Assembly (NCBI RefSeq): GCF_900106075.1
Contig: NZ_LT629794.1
Location: forward strand, 1,158,001 to 1,222,000
Origin: Polaribacter sp. Hel1_33_78
GTDB taxonomy: Bacteria; Bacteroidota; Bacteroidia; Flavobacteriales; Flavobacteriaceae
Length of the DNA: 64,000 nucleotides
Direction: 5' to 3'
Under the pieces are notes generated by a model that made no database searches, had not been told where the DNA came from, and saw only the letters and a list, made by a program, of their open reading frames with translations. Position 1 is the stretch's first letter, and every line of letters begins with the position of its first letter. The position numbers and the translations under genes are program-made. Positions 8,008-17,745 of this stretch are shown here, piece after piece.

Positions 8008-9282
8008 ATGAAAGAGGAATTTTTGTACTATATCTGGCAGTATAAACTATTTTCTAAAAAAGATTTATGTACAACAGAAAATCAACAAATAACTATTGTA
8101 ATGTCAGGAATTCAGAACAAAAACGCTGGACCTGATTTTTTAAATTCTCAATTAAAGATTGATAATCAGCTTTGGGCTGGTAATGTTGAAATGCATGTAA
8201 AATCTTCAGATTGGTATTTACATAAACATGAAGAAGATGTTAATTTTGATGGAGTAATTTTACATGTTGTATGGGAGCATGATGCTGTTGTTTTTATGAG
8301 AGACAATAAACCTTTACCAACTTTAGAGTTAAAGAGTTTCGTTGGCAACAATTTATTGTTAAACTATAAAAGCCTTATTTGTCGCCAACAGAGTTGGATT
8401 TTATGTGAAAATCAAATTGAAAATGTAGATAAATTTTTAATTGATAATTGGTTAGAGCGTTTGTATTTTGAGCGCTTAGAGCAAAAATCAATTTTTATTA
8501 AAGAATTATTGCAGCAAACAAATGATGATTTTGAAGCAGTTTTATTTCAATTAATTGCTAAAAATTTTGGATTAAAAGTTAATGGAGATTCTTTTTTACA
8601 ATTGGCGAAATCTATTGATTTTTCTATACTTAGAAAAGTTAGTTTTGATGAACAAAAATTAACTGCTCTGTTTTTTGGGCAAGCAGGTTTTTTAGAAAAA
8701 GAAGTAGAAGATAGTTATCATCAGGAATTAAAAGCAGAGTATGAATATTTAAAGTATAAATACAATCTTCAACCACTTTTTAATAAGCAGTTTCAGTTTT
8801 TTAGAATGCGTCCTCATAATTTTCCAACTATTAGAATTGCACAATTAGCATCATTGTTTTTTACGCATCAAAATTTATTCTCTAAATTGATGAGCATTAC
8901 CCAGAAAGAGGAGCTTTATAAGCTGTTTTCTTTTTCAATTCAGGAGTTTTGGAAAACTCATTTCACTTTTGAAAGTGTATCCAAAAAATCACAAAAAAAA
9001 CTATCTAAATCATTTGTAGATCTGATTTTAATAAACACGATTATCCCGTTAAAATTTGTTTATTCACAGAGTAGAGGAGAAGTCGTTGAAGAATCAATTA
9101 TACAATTGATACAACAAGGTTCATCAGAAAAAAATAGTATTATCTCTAAATTTTCAGAGCTTAAAGTGAAATCAAAAAATGCTTTAGAAAGTCAGGCTCT
9201 CATAGAACTTAAAAACAACTATTGCACAAAGAAACGTTGTTTACAATGTGCAATAGGAAGTAGTTTGTTGAAGAAAAAATAG
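8008..9282 (+). CDS. DUF2851 family protein
   Basis: This is a 424-residue protein of a family largely confined to Bacteroidota with no assigned function. Visible hallmarks are 'EEFLYYIWQYKLF' at the start, 'SGIQNKNAGPDFLNSQLKI' and 'WAGNVEMHVKSSDWYLH' near residues 35-75, and the C-terminal cysteine cluster CTKKRCLQCAIGSSLL, which may bind metal. The N-terminal part has a look of a restriction-like or Sua5-like beta core, but I cannot assign it. A TTG at 7993 would add five lysine-rich residues; I prefer the ATG at 8008. It converges on the metalloprotease gene with a 67-base gap. Confidence 0.88.
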   Translation: MKEEFLYYIWQYKLFSKKDLCTTENQQITIVMSGIQNKNAGPDFLNSQLKIDNQLWAGNVEMHVKSSDWYLHKHEEDVNFDGVILHVVWEHDAVVFMRDNKPLPTLELKSFVGNNLLLNYKSLICRQQSWILCENQIENVDKFLIDNWLERLYFERLEQKSIFIKELLQQTNDDFEAVLFQLIAKNFGLKVNGDSFLQLAKSIDFSILRKVSFDEQKLTALFFGQAGFLEKEVEDSYHQELKAEYEYLKYKYNLQPLFNKQFQFFRMRPHNFPTIRIAQLASLFFTHQNLFSKLMSITQKEELYKLFSFSIQEFWKTHFTFESVSKKSQKKLSKSFVDLILINTIIPLKFVYSQSRGEVVEESIIQLIQQGSSEKNSIISKFSELKVKSKNALESQALIELKNNYCTKKRCLQCAIGSSLLKKK

Positions 9283-9349
9283 GTTCAAATTTCTATTCTA
9301 TTGATTATTAATTAGCTAAGAAATATTTATGTTGAAATGACAACAAATA

Positions 9350-11776
9350 TTATTTTGGATTTAAAATATTTTTAATTTCAGCCAAACAATCTCTATAGTG
9401 ATATTTTGTAATTCTATTAACTCGTCTGTTCTGTGCAATTGTTAGTTGAAAATATAAAACCTGAAACTCACCTCTAATTATAGAGCTAATGTCAGAATTT
9501 TTTCCTTCTTTTGAATTCAATAACATAGCCATTCTAGCAATCAATGATTTTTGTAAATTACGTCTAAAAACAGCTACATTTTTGATGTAATTTGCTTCTG
9601 AGAAAATACCTGTTCTTAAATCTCGAACCATTTCTAAGGCACCGTAAGTATCAGGGTGTATAATTTCAGTATCAATCATTCTTTCTAATCTGGACGAACT
9701 TAAAAGAGAATACAATTGTCTGTTTTGCAAACGAAGCATTCTAGCGGAATAACCGCTTTCATCAATATTGGATAATATCGTTTTGTCAAGTAACCAATTT
9801 TGTGTTTTAAAAGCATTTTCTTGCAGCCAAACCATAGATTTTTTTTGCTTTTCTTTAGTTACAGAATTGTAAATTGCACCATTCTGAGCAGGTTTTTTAT
9901 TATATTCATAAACACCTCCAATATTTCCTGCTACATGACCTACATATTTGCTCCAAACACTTAAAAGTTCTCCATATAGCTCTGATAAGTCTTCATAATT
10001 ATTTGTTTGGTTTGAAGTCCAGTTTTCTAAATTTTTAGCAACAATTTTTAGGTTTTTTATTCCATAAGTAGATGCTTGCACTTGATTATTTCCGATACCT
10101 TCAGTTTGAGAAGAAGGATCAAAGCGTTGATTACCAAATCTGTATATTGGATTATTTGCTTTGCTATCAATCCATTTATCAAGAGTTTTAATTTCTTGTT
10201 CTGAAGATTTTATATTCGGAATTTTTCGATACCCCCAATTAATAGAGTAGTGGTCATAAGGGCCTAATTGACGAATGAACCTGATATTTTCATCGCCCGG
10301 TTGTGCAATATAATTGAATCTTGCGTAATCCATGATAGATGCTGCAATTCCGAATTCCTGGGTAAATTTTCCAGAGCGTAAAGAATCTATGGGATACGCA
10401 TAACTTGCAGCCATGTTGTGCGGTAAACCTAAGGCATGTCCAACTTCGTGAGAAATTACCATTCGCATCATTTCTCCAATTTTTTCTGCAGGTGTTTCTA
10501 GCGTTCTTGCGGAAGGATTTGCAGCTCCAGTTTCTAATAAATATCTGTTTCTGTATGAACGTAAATGATTGTGATACCAAATAATATCGCTCTCAATTAT
10601 TTCGCCTGTTCTTGGGTCAGATACACTTGGTCCTGTTGCATTTCTTGTCGTACTGGCTACATATCTTATTGATGAATAGCGAATATCTTCCATGCTAAAT
10701 TCTGGATCTTCCTCTATTGTAGGAGGGTATTTTGCCATAATCGCATTTTTAAAACCAGCTGTTTCAAAAACCTTTTGCCAATCATCTACACCTTGTTTGA
10801 TATATTTTTTTAACTTATCTGGAGTTGCAGGATCTAAATAATATACAATCGGTTTTTTAGGTTCAACCAATTCTCCGCGATTGTATGCATTGATATCTTT
10901 AGGCTCCAATCGCCATCGTTTTATATATCTTTTGCTATCTGCTTTTAAAGCTTCAGAACTATAATCTACGTTTTCAATAGAAAAATAACCAACTCTCTTG
11001 TCGTAAACTCTTCCCATCATTTTATTTTTTGGTAATAAAATCATAGATTGATTTATACGTAAAGTAATTGTATTTGTTTTGACATTACTGGGCGGTGCAT
11101 CTGCATCAAATGTAAAATCTTGAACTACTTCTATATTCTTTGGATAACTTTTTATAGTATTTATAAAACTCCTAGAAGCATCTAGTCTTTTTACTTTGTA
11201 TCGTTTTCTGTAACTAGCAGGGAGTGCTGTAATTGCTTTTACATCCGTAGAAAATAATTTTGTGACATCCACTAAAATTGCGGTAGAATCTATATTTTGA
11301 GTTTTAACATCAAATGCATAAATTATAGGTTCTAAATTGTTGGCAATGACCGATTTGTATATTGGTAATGAATCATTTGCAACGGCATTGTATGATTTTA
11401 CTTTTAAAAGCACTTTGTTTTTAAATTGTTCCCAAACGATAACTTGAGTATTAATTTTTGATCCTGCATTCACATATCCGCCTCCTAATCCCGAAGGAAG
11501 TTCTTTGATTCTTGTAACTAATAACATTTCTTTTCCTAAAAATGATTTAGGAATTTCATAGATAAATTTATTTGAGGTTTCGTGAACTTTAAAAAGTCCT
11601 TCATCACTTTTTGTTTTGGACGTTACAAAATCTGAATATTTTGGAACTTTATTTTTTTTGGGAACTGGTGCTGTTTGTTCTATTTTTTTATCTTTTGATT
11701 TTTTTCTTTGTGCTTCAATTTGATTTGGTAACATGAAAGCTAAAATCAATAAAAAGTGCAGTATGATTTTTTTCAT
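9350..11776 (-). CDS. Zinc-dependent metalloprotease (DUF5117/DUF5118 type)
   Basis: This is an 808-residue exported protease-like protein. A signal sequence (MKKIILHFLLILAFMLPNQ, cut near IEAQ) is followed by a DUF5118-like segment (KYSDFVTSKTKSDEGLFKVHE), a DUF5117 beta domain (residues ~80-300), and a metzincin-like catalytic domain with HEVGHALGLPHN near residues 443-454. That motif supplies three zinc histidines. The C-terminal ~250 residues are helical and typical of the family. I start at 11776; the ATG at 11860 would place 28 residues before a clean signal peptide. The physiological substrate is unknown. No T9SS sorting domain is present, so a periplasmic location is likely. Confidence 0.88.
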   Translation of the reverse strand: MKKIILHFLLILAFMLPNQIEAQRKKSKDKKIEQTAPVPKKNKVPKYSDFVTSKTKSDEGLFKVHETSNKFIYEIPKSFLGKEMLLVTRIKELPSGLGGGYVNAGSKINTQVIVWEQFKNKVLLKVKSYNAVANDSLPIYKSVIANNLEPIIYAFDVKTQNIDSTAILVDVTKLFSTDVKAITALPASYRKRYKVKRLDASRSFINTIKSYPKNIEVVQDFTFDADAPPSNVKTNTITLRINQSMILLPKNKMMGRVYDKRVGYFSIENVDYSSEALKADSKRYIKRWRLEPKDINAYNRGELVEPKKPIVYYLDPATPDKLKKYIKQGVDDWQKVFETAGFKNAIMAKYPPTIEEDPEFSMEDIRYSSIRYVASTTRNATGPSVSDPRTGEIIESDIIWYHNHLRSYRNRYLLETGAANPSARTLETPAEKIGEMMRMVISHEVGHALGLPHNMAASYAYPIDSLRSGKFTQEFGIAASIMDYARFNYIAQPGDENIRFIRQLGPYDHYSINWGYRKIPNIKSSEQEIKTLDKWIDSKANNPIYRFGNQRFDPSSQTEGIGNNQVQASTYGIKNLKIVAKNLENWTSNQTNNYEDLSELYGELLSVWSKYVGHVAGNIGGVYEYNKKPAQNGAIYNSVTKEKQKKSMVWLQENAFKTQNWLLDKTILSNIDESGYSARMLRLQNRQLYSLLSSSRLERMIDTEIIHPDTYGALEMVRDLRTGIFSEANYIKNVAVFRRNLQKSLIARMAMLLNSKEGKNSDISSIIRGEFQVLYFQLTIAQNRRVNRITKYHYRDCLAEIKNILNPK

Positions 11777-11843
11777 TTGTCGGAATTTGTTTTCAACTTC
11801 TAAAATAAGAAAAAGGAATCCTATTAAGCTTATGGATTGTGTT

Positions 11844-11879
11844 AAAAAATAAAAGCTCAAACGATTTGTTTGAGCTTTT
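11844..11879 (-). terminator. Terminator upstream of the metalloprotease gene, downstream of E1
   Basis: A perfect 12-base-pair stem, AAAAGCTCAAAC (11851-11862) with GTTTGAGCTTTT (11868-11879), has a 5-base loop. The reverse strand then shows a T-run (the A-run 11844-11849). It lies 24 bases past the E1 stop codon. Confidence 0.8.
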
Positions 11880-11902
11880 TGAATTTTAATAAAAAAGATC
11901 TT

Positions 11903-14362
11903 TTAATACAAACTCTTGAATTTATAAGGGTTTTCTTCGTGCATAATATCATAAATCTTTTCAAAAACATCTTCAGCAGATGGTTTCGAGAAATAATCGC
12001 CATCTGTTCCGTAAGCCGTTCTATGCTCTTTGGCTGTTAATGTTGCAGGTTTGCTATCTAAATATTGATAACCATTTTGGTTTTCTAAAATTTCTTGCAA
12101 GATATAAGCAGAAGCTCCTCCGGGAACGTCCTCATCAATTACTAATAATTTATTCGTTTTAGCAACACTTTTTACACAATCGTGTGCTAAATCAAAAGGC
12201 AATAAACTTTGCGCATCAATAACTTCGATATCAATACCAACCTGATTTAAATCTATGGCAGCTTCTAACACAATTCTTAAGGTAGATCCATAAGAAACTA
12301 TTGTCATATCAGTTCCTTCTTTTACCGTTTCTACAACTCCAATAGCAGTTTTAAAATCTCCTAAATTTAATGGTAATTCTTCTTTTAAACGATAACCATT
12401 TAAACACTCTATGACCAAAGCAGGGTCATCACCTTCGAGCAAAGCATTATAAAATCCAGCAGCTTTTGTCATATTTCTAGGAACTAAAATATGAATACCT
12501 CTTAAGTTATGTATTATGCCACCCATAGGCGAACCTGCATGCCAAATTCCTTCTAATCTATGTCCTCTGGTTCTAATTATTAAGGGTGCTTTTTGTCTGC
12601 CGAAAGTTCTATAACGTAATGTGGCTAAATCATCACTCATAATTTGAAGAGCATACAACAAGTAATCTAAATACTGAATTTCGGCAATAGGTCTTAAGCC
12701 TCTCATAGCTAGCCCTATTCCTTGGCCAATAATTGTAGCTTCTCTAATGCCAGTGTCAGAAATTCTGATTTCTCCATACTTTTCCTGAAGCCCTTCTAAG
12801 CCTTGATTTACGTCACCAATAAAACCTGCGTCTTCACCAAAAATTACAACATCATCATGTTTTCGCAGAATAGCATCAAAATTATCTCTCATAATAATTC
12901 TTGCATCTACCAGGTTTTTTTCTGGGGAATATATTGGTTTTTTTTCTTCAATATTCGAGGTACCTAATTCAGTTTCACTTGTTAAATGGGTAGAGTATTT
13001 TTGATGCGCATTTTCAAAAGAGGATTTTATGAAATTTTGTAATACAATTTTTTCTGCAAAATGTTCATCTTTTAAATAGCGCAAACATTTTCTTAAAGTT
13101 GATAAAATATCTTTTCTTGTAGGTTCTAAAACCGTTAGTAAGTCATTTTTATATTTGTTTATAAAAGCACTATTTTTACTCTTATTGGCAGTATTTTCTA
13201 TTATTTCGGCAGCATCAGAAAGTTCTGCTTTTATCTCACTTTGATATGCATTCCAAGCATTTCTTTTTGCACTTGTAACCTCCTTTTTTGCTTCTTTTTC
13301 AATGATAATTAATTCTTCTTCGGAATCTACAAAGCGTAAAATTTCACCAGTTTCTGTTTCCAATTCAAATTCTAAAATCCATTTTCGCATTTTTGTAATA
13401 CAATCATGCTCCATTTCCCATTCTAATCTCTCCTTACTTTTATAGCGTTCATGAGACCCAGATGTAGAATGACCTTGTGGCTGAGTTAATTCTTTTACAT
13501 GAATTAGAACTGGAACATGTTCTTCTCTTGCAATTTTTCCTGCTTTTTGGTAGGTGTCAACTAATTGAACGTAGTCCCATCCGTTAAGAACAAAGATCTC
13601 GAAACCATCTTTATCATGTTCTCTCTGAAAACCTTTTAATATTTCAGAAATACTTTCTTTTGTTGTTTGGTATTTAGCGTGCACAGAGATTCCATATTCA
13701 TCATCCCAAACACTCATTACCATCGGGACCTGCAAAACTCCTGCAGCATTTATACTTTCAAAGAATAAGCCTTCACTCGTACTTGCGTTTCCTATGGTGC
13801 CCCAAGCAACTTCATTTCCGTGAATAGAAAAATTATTTTTATGTTGTATGCTTTTTTCGTTTCTATAAATTTTTGAAGCTTGTGCTAAACCTAATAATCG
13901 AGGCATTTGCCCGGCAGTAGGAGAAATGTCTGAGCTAGAGTTATATTGTTTCGTTAAGTCCTTCCAACTTCCATTTTCATGCAAACTATGGGTAGTAAAA
14001 TGGCCTCCCATTTGTCTTCCAGCAGACATAGGATCTGCTTTAATATCTGGATGTGCATACAAGCCTGCGAAAAATTGTTGGGCAGTTAACTTACCAATAG
14101 CCATCATAAAAGTTTGATCTCTATAGTAGCCAGATCGAAAATCGCCAAGTTTAAAAGCTTTTGCCATCGCTAACTGCGGAACTTCTTTTCCATCGCCAAA
14201 AATTCCGAATTTTGCTTTACCAGTTAACACTTCTCTTCTACCTAATAAACTACACTCTCTGCTAATTTTAGCAATTCTGTAATCATTTAAAACTTCTGTT
14301 TTAAAATCCTCAAAAGAAAGTTTTTGTTTATTTTGTATTTGTGTTTCTTGCAGCATTTTCAT
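11903..14362 (-). CDS. Fused 2-oxoacid dehydrogenase E1 (alpha + beta)
   Basis: This 819-residue protein joins the two E1 subunits of a branched-chain 2-oxoacid dehydrogenase-type complex. The enzyme decarboxylates a 2-oxoacid with thiamine diphosphate and transfers the acyl group to E2 lipoate. The alpha part (residues ~1-430) has 'GYYRDQTFMMAIG' and the ThDP/Mg motif GNASTSEGLFFESIN near residue 205. A linker of about 60 residues leads to the beta part, with 'VIFGEDAGFIGDVNQGLEG' near residue 500, the transketolase-like pyrimidine domain, and 'LLVIDEDVPGGASAY' near the end. Such fusions are normal in Flavobacteriia. E2 and E3 are not in the window. An alternative ATG lies two codons downstream. 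Confidence 0.92.
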   Translation of the reverse strand: MKMLQETQIQNKQKLSFEDFKTEVLNDYRIAKISRECSLLGRREVLTGKAKFGIFGDGKEVPQLAMAKAFKLGDFRSGYYRDQTFMMAIGKLTAQQFFAGLYAHPDIKADPMSAGRQMGGHFTTHSLHENGSWKDLTKQYNSSSDISPTAGQMPRLLGLAQASKIYRNEKSIQHKNNFSIHGNEVAWGTIGNASTSEGLFFESINAAGVLQVPMVMSVWDDEYGISVHAKYQTTKESISEILKGFQREHDKDGFEIFVLNGWDYVQLVDTYQKAGKIAREEHVPVLIHVKELTQPQGHSTSGSHERYKSKERLEWEMEHDCITKMRKWILEFELETETGEILRFVDSEEELIIIEKEAKKEVTSAKRNAWNAYQSEIKAELSDAAEIIENTANKSKNSAFINKYKNDLLTVLEPTRKDILSTLRKCLRYLKDEHFAEKIVLQNFIKSSFENAHQKYSTHLTSETELGTSNIEEKKPIYSPEKNLVDARIIMRDNFDAILRKHDDVVIFGEDAGFIGDVNQGLEGLQEKYGEIRISDTGIREATIIGQGIGLAMRGLRPIAEIQYLDYLLYALQIMSDDLATLRYRTFGRQKAPLIIRTRGHRLEGIWHAGSPMGGIIHNLRGIHILVPRNMTKAAGFYNALLEGDDPALVIECLNGYRLKEELPLNLGDFKTAIGVVETVKEGTDMTIVSYGSTLRIVLEAAIDLNQVGIDIEVIDAQSLLPFDLAHDCVKSVAKTNKLLVIDEDVPGGASAYILQEILENQNGYQYLDSKPATLTAKEHRTAYGTDGDYFSKPSAEDVFEKIYDIMHEENPYKFKSLY

Positions 14363-14379
14363 CGATTTTTAACTTCGTG

Positions 14380-14387
14380 CAAAGGTA
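14380..14387 (-). promoter_or_regulatory. Probable -7 box for the E1 gene
   Basis: The reverse strand reads TACCTTTG followed by CA, an excellent match to the Bacteroidota -7 consensus, 17 bases before the ATG. A -33 TTG at normal spacing is not seen. Confidence 0.5.
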
Positions 14388-14481
14388 GTTTTTTTTAGTT
14401 GATATTTAATAAATTAATAATATTTTACGAATATGGTAAATAAGTTGTATTTTCAACAGATATTTATGAGTATAATTTAAT

Positions 14482-14510
14482 AAAAAAGAGATATTGTTTT
14501 CACAACATCT
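14482..14510 (-). terminator. Probable terminator after the M1-like gene
   Basis: AGATATTGT (14489-14497) pairs with ACAACATCT (14502-14510) with one A-C mismatch and a 4-base loop. On the reverse strand the stem is followed by CTTTTTT (14482-14488). It is 231 bases past the stop, so the transcript would have a long tail. Confidence 0.45.
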
Positions 14511-14740
14511 ATTTTTGATTAAACTTTACTTTTTTTTGATAAATAGATTAGATTGCTCTAATGGAATTTTATGGTTGTCATTTCTCTGTTTTGTCTTATG
14601 AAATTTCGAACTTTGAGAAAATAATTTAATTCTCTAAAAATTTTCAATGGGTATTTTATAATAAATTAGTTGGTAGGTGAATCATTTAAGATGTAAGAGT
14701 AGGAGTTAGAAAAATGGGTAAAGGCATTTTTTTTTGAAGA

Positions 14741-17551
14741 TTACAAAAGTCCTCTTCTAAAGAAATTGTAAATAGAATTTATATCTGCAGTTAACGTAAA
14801 TCTAATTTTTTGAGGATATCTTTTTTGAGAAATTTCCCATCCGTTATTTGAGTATAAAGGAAAATATACTTCCAATATGTTGTGAACAAAATTAAAGCGA
14901 ATTCCGTTATTGTATCCAAAATAAAGAGGATTATTTTTATTTTTTAAAAAAGCAACATCATTGTAAAGTTCAATCCATCGCCATAAACCAAAACTAGAAT
15001 TGAAAGCAAACATATATTGATTTGCGAATCTTGTAGGTAATACAGATTTGAATCCACCTTCAGCAATAATATATTGCTGACTGAAGAAACCAGAGTCTTC
15101 TGATCGTCCAAAATAATTGAGCTGAAATAAATAATCATTAGCTCTGTCCAATCCAAAACTAAAATAATTTCCTGCTGTTTTATTACTTAAAAAAGCACCT
15201 GCAAAAAATCGAAAATCTAATTGTGTGTCTGAGGTAGATAGAGACCTAAACCTTAAATCAACTGCAGCTTTAGAAAATTTCTCAGCCACTTCTACACTAA
15301 AATTATACCTGAATTCTTTTATAATATCGGGATTTATGTAATTATAACTAAGGCTAAAAACACCATAATTATCTTGATCTGTTCTAACGTCTGTGGCAGC
15401 TATTTCTTTATTAATATGAACTAACTTGGCACTTATAGATTGTGTAGTTGCATCTCTTAAAGATTTTCTTTTAAAAATAATATTCGCAAAAGGGACAAGA
15501 GATGAATAAGATAAGTTTGGGGCATAATCTAAGGTTTGTCCAAATACCCCATACATGATTTTGTAGATTTTAGTTTCTTCTATATATTGGTTAAATAAAA
15601 CAGAAAATTCACCAATTACAGAATTACTTTTGGTGGCGTAAGAAGGTGCAAATTTAAACTCAAGATTTCTTTTTATTAAAGGTTTATTGTGAAGTTTAGT
15701 GCCTAATATAAGGCCATTATAAAAGTTGTAACTAATTTCTGGTTGATAAAATAGTTGACTATAATACGGGTCTTGTATATCTTTTATAAAAGTAAATTTC
15801 AAAGGTTTATTAAAAATTTTATTTTCTAAACTTTCCCAATTGTCGAGTGTATTTAACTCAGGATAAATATTTTCATAATTTAAAGAAATCCTGTTAAAAT
15901 CTTCTTTAGGTATCTTAACAGTTTTAGAATTTTTAATATTTGTAAACCATTTTTTATATTTAATTTCTTTGTCTTTTAGAGCATATAATAAAACAGGAGT
16001 AGTTATGTTTCTTTTATTTTTTATGGTTATTTCTATGCTGTCTTCGCTTACTATTATATGATCAATAGTGTGATCAATTTTTTTATTCGTTTTAATATAA
16101 TCATTAAAAAACCAATCAATTTTTTTATTTGTTTTTGAAGATATTATTTTTCGAAAATCTGAACTAGAAATTATTTTTGTTTGATTTTTTTGATAAAACT
16201 CTTTAATGCTGCTGTTTAAAATACTATCACCTAAAAAACCTTTTAAATATCTAAAACCTAATCCAGCTTTGTACTTATTCGCTATCTTCCTATTAAAATT
16301 GGATAAAGAGTCTGCTGATGTTACCAATGCTTGATCTAAAAACCTTCTTGATATAAACTGATAAACTAAAGGATATTTATCATTAAAATCTTGTTTTGAA
16401 ATATGAAAACTTTTTAGAAACCATCTGTTGGATAAATTACCCAATAATTTTGTGTTAGGGTAAAATTCTTGAATATATTCTAGCATTAAATAGTTTTGTA
16501 AACCATCTAAAAACCAATAATCTTTTCTCTTGTTTAAAAGTAATGTGTTTTCTATATATTTTTTAGTTAACGCTTTAAACATGGTGACGTCCCATTTAAA
16601 AGTATCCGAAAATGGACGTAAAAAATTTGGCAATTGACTTAAGCCATAAACAGGATCTTTACTTTGTGTAATTTTATCTACATAAATTTCTTTATGAGGA
16701 TATTTTCCTAAATATTTTTCAATAAAACGTAATTCTCTATTTAATATGTCTGTAGTTGTGTTATAGTCAATATCATCATTAGAAACATCTGTATATACTG
16801 TAGTTTTGGAAGTTTTGAAAGTTTTTAACTGCTTGGATTTATTAATTCCTAATATGATGTCAGTTTTATTTTTTCCGACTAAATAGTAATTTTTAAAATT
16901 ATTTTTTTCCGATTTATATTGATATAAATTACTTTCTAAAACATATTCTTTTGGAATGTTAATTTCCATCGTAAAATCTGTTCCATTTTCATATAAATCA
17001 TCAATGTTTAAATTACTCATTAATTGCCAACCATTTTTGTAAACAGCAGGAGTTATATACCAGAAACGCAAATGATAACCTTCTTTGGTTTTTCCATAAT
17101 TTGTGAATTTTGCATTTGGTATTTTTACAAGATAAGTAATAGATATTTTTACTTTTCCATTAGGTTTTAGAGGTTTTATAAGAGGAATTTTTAAGATGTC
17201 TGCTTTATCTTTAATTTCTATAAAATCATTATTTCCGTAGTTTACAGTAAGGTTCTTTATAGTAGTTTTTCCTAAATTTTTTTCAGCAGAAAAATATAAG
17301 TTCTTCTTAAAGTCTTTAATAAAACGTTTTGATAAAGGTGTTTTTCTATCTCTAAAACTATTGGCCCAATTATGAAGATAAATATTCGTTAAAGTAGAGT
17401 CGGATATATTAAAGAAAACAATTTCTTGTTGTATCATTAATTCATCTTTATCTGAATCTAAAGTTGCTTTTATAGCAATAGAATTTTGTTGTGCAAAGCA
17501 AAACACAGTTATGAAAAAACAAAAAACAAATATGTTTACAGAATTTTTCAA
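14741..17551 (-). CDS. M1-aminopeptidase-like protein lacking HEXXH, with C-terminal barrel-like region
   Basis: This is a 936-residue exported protein with a signal peptide ending VFCFAQ. Residues ~20-240 resemble the N-terminal beta domain of M1 (gluzincin) peptidases. Residues ~260-520 resemble the catalytic and C-terminal helices, ending in 'FRKIISSKTNKKIDWFFNDYI', the usual M1 close. The zinc motif is absent: where HEXXH and NEG are expected I read FKALTKKYIENTL and YWFLDGLQNYL. Residues ~620-936 are alternating polar/aromatic strands with a final hydrophobic strand, suggesting an outer-membrane beta-barrel. The function is unknown; peptidase activity by the usual mechanism is unlikely. 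Confidence 0.65.
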   Translation of the reverse strand: MKNSVNIFVFCFFITVFCFAQQNSIAIKATLDSDKDELMIQQEIVFFNISDSTLTNIYLHNWANSFRDRKTPLSKRFIKDFKKNLYFSAEKNLGKTTIKNLTVNYGNNDFIEIKDKADILKIPLIKPLKPNGKVKISITYLVKIPNAKFTNYGKTKEGYHLRFWYITPAVYKNGWQLMSNLNIDDLYENGTDFTMEINIPKEYVLESNLYQYKSEKNNFKNYYLVGKNKTDIILGINKSKQLKTFKTSKTTVYTDVSNDDIDYNTTTDILNRELRFIEKYLGKYPHKEIYVDKITQSKDPVYGLSQLPNFLRPFSDTFKWDVTMFKALTKKYIENTLLLNKRKDYWFLDGLQNYLMLEYIQEFYPNTKLLGNLSNRWFLKSFHISKQDFNDKYPLVYQFISRRFLDQALVTSADSLSNFNRKIANKYKAGLGFRYLKGFLGDSILNSSIKEFYQKNQTKIISSSDFRKIISSKTNKKIDWFFNDYIKTNKKIDHTIDHIIVSEDSIEITIKNKRNITTPVLLYALKDKEIKYKKWFTNIKNSKTVKIPKEDFNRISLNYENIYPELNTLDNWESLENKIFNKPLKFTFIKDIQDPYYSQLFYQPEISYNFYNGLILGTKLHNKPLIKRNLEFKFAPSYATKSNSVIGEFSVLFNQYIEETKIYKIMYGVFGQTLDYAPNLSYSSLVPFANIIFKRKSLRDATTQSISAKLVHINKEIAATDVRTDQDNYGVFSLSYNYINPDIIKEFRYNFSVEVAEKFSKAAVDLRFRSLSTSDTQLDFRFFAGAFLSNKTAGNYFSFGLDRANDYLFQLNYFGRSEDSGFFSQQYIIAEGGFKSVLPTRFANQYMFAFNSSFGLWRWIELYNDVAFLKNKNNPLYFGYNNGIRFNFVHNILEVYFPLYSNNGWEISQKRYPQKIRFTLTADINSIYNFFRRGLL

Positions 17552-17745
17552 ATTTCAATTGATAATAAGAGTTAGGGTATAAGTAATAAGTTCCTTTTTT
17601 AAAACTTATTCGTATTTGTTTTCATTTACCGTTTACTCAGAATTTTAATTTAAGGGGTTTCAATTCGATTTTTTAATTTTAGTTTGTTCAATTTTTTTCT
17701 TTTGAACAAACTAAAAAAGAGAAATAAATTTCTTGAAAAAATAGA

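Larger units (their letters stand above)
14363..14740. other. 378-base intergenic region
   Basis: The gap separates two leftward genes. It contains a promoter-like box for the E1 gene (14380-14387) and a hairpin with a T-run that probably ends the M1-like gene (14482-14510). No credible small ORF or RNA is seen in the remainder, which is strongly AT-rich. Confidence 0.6.
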
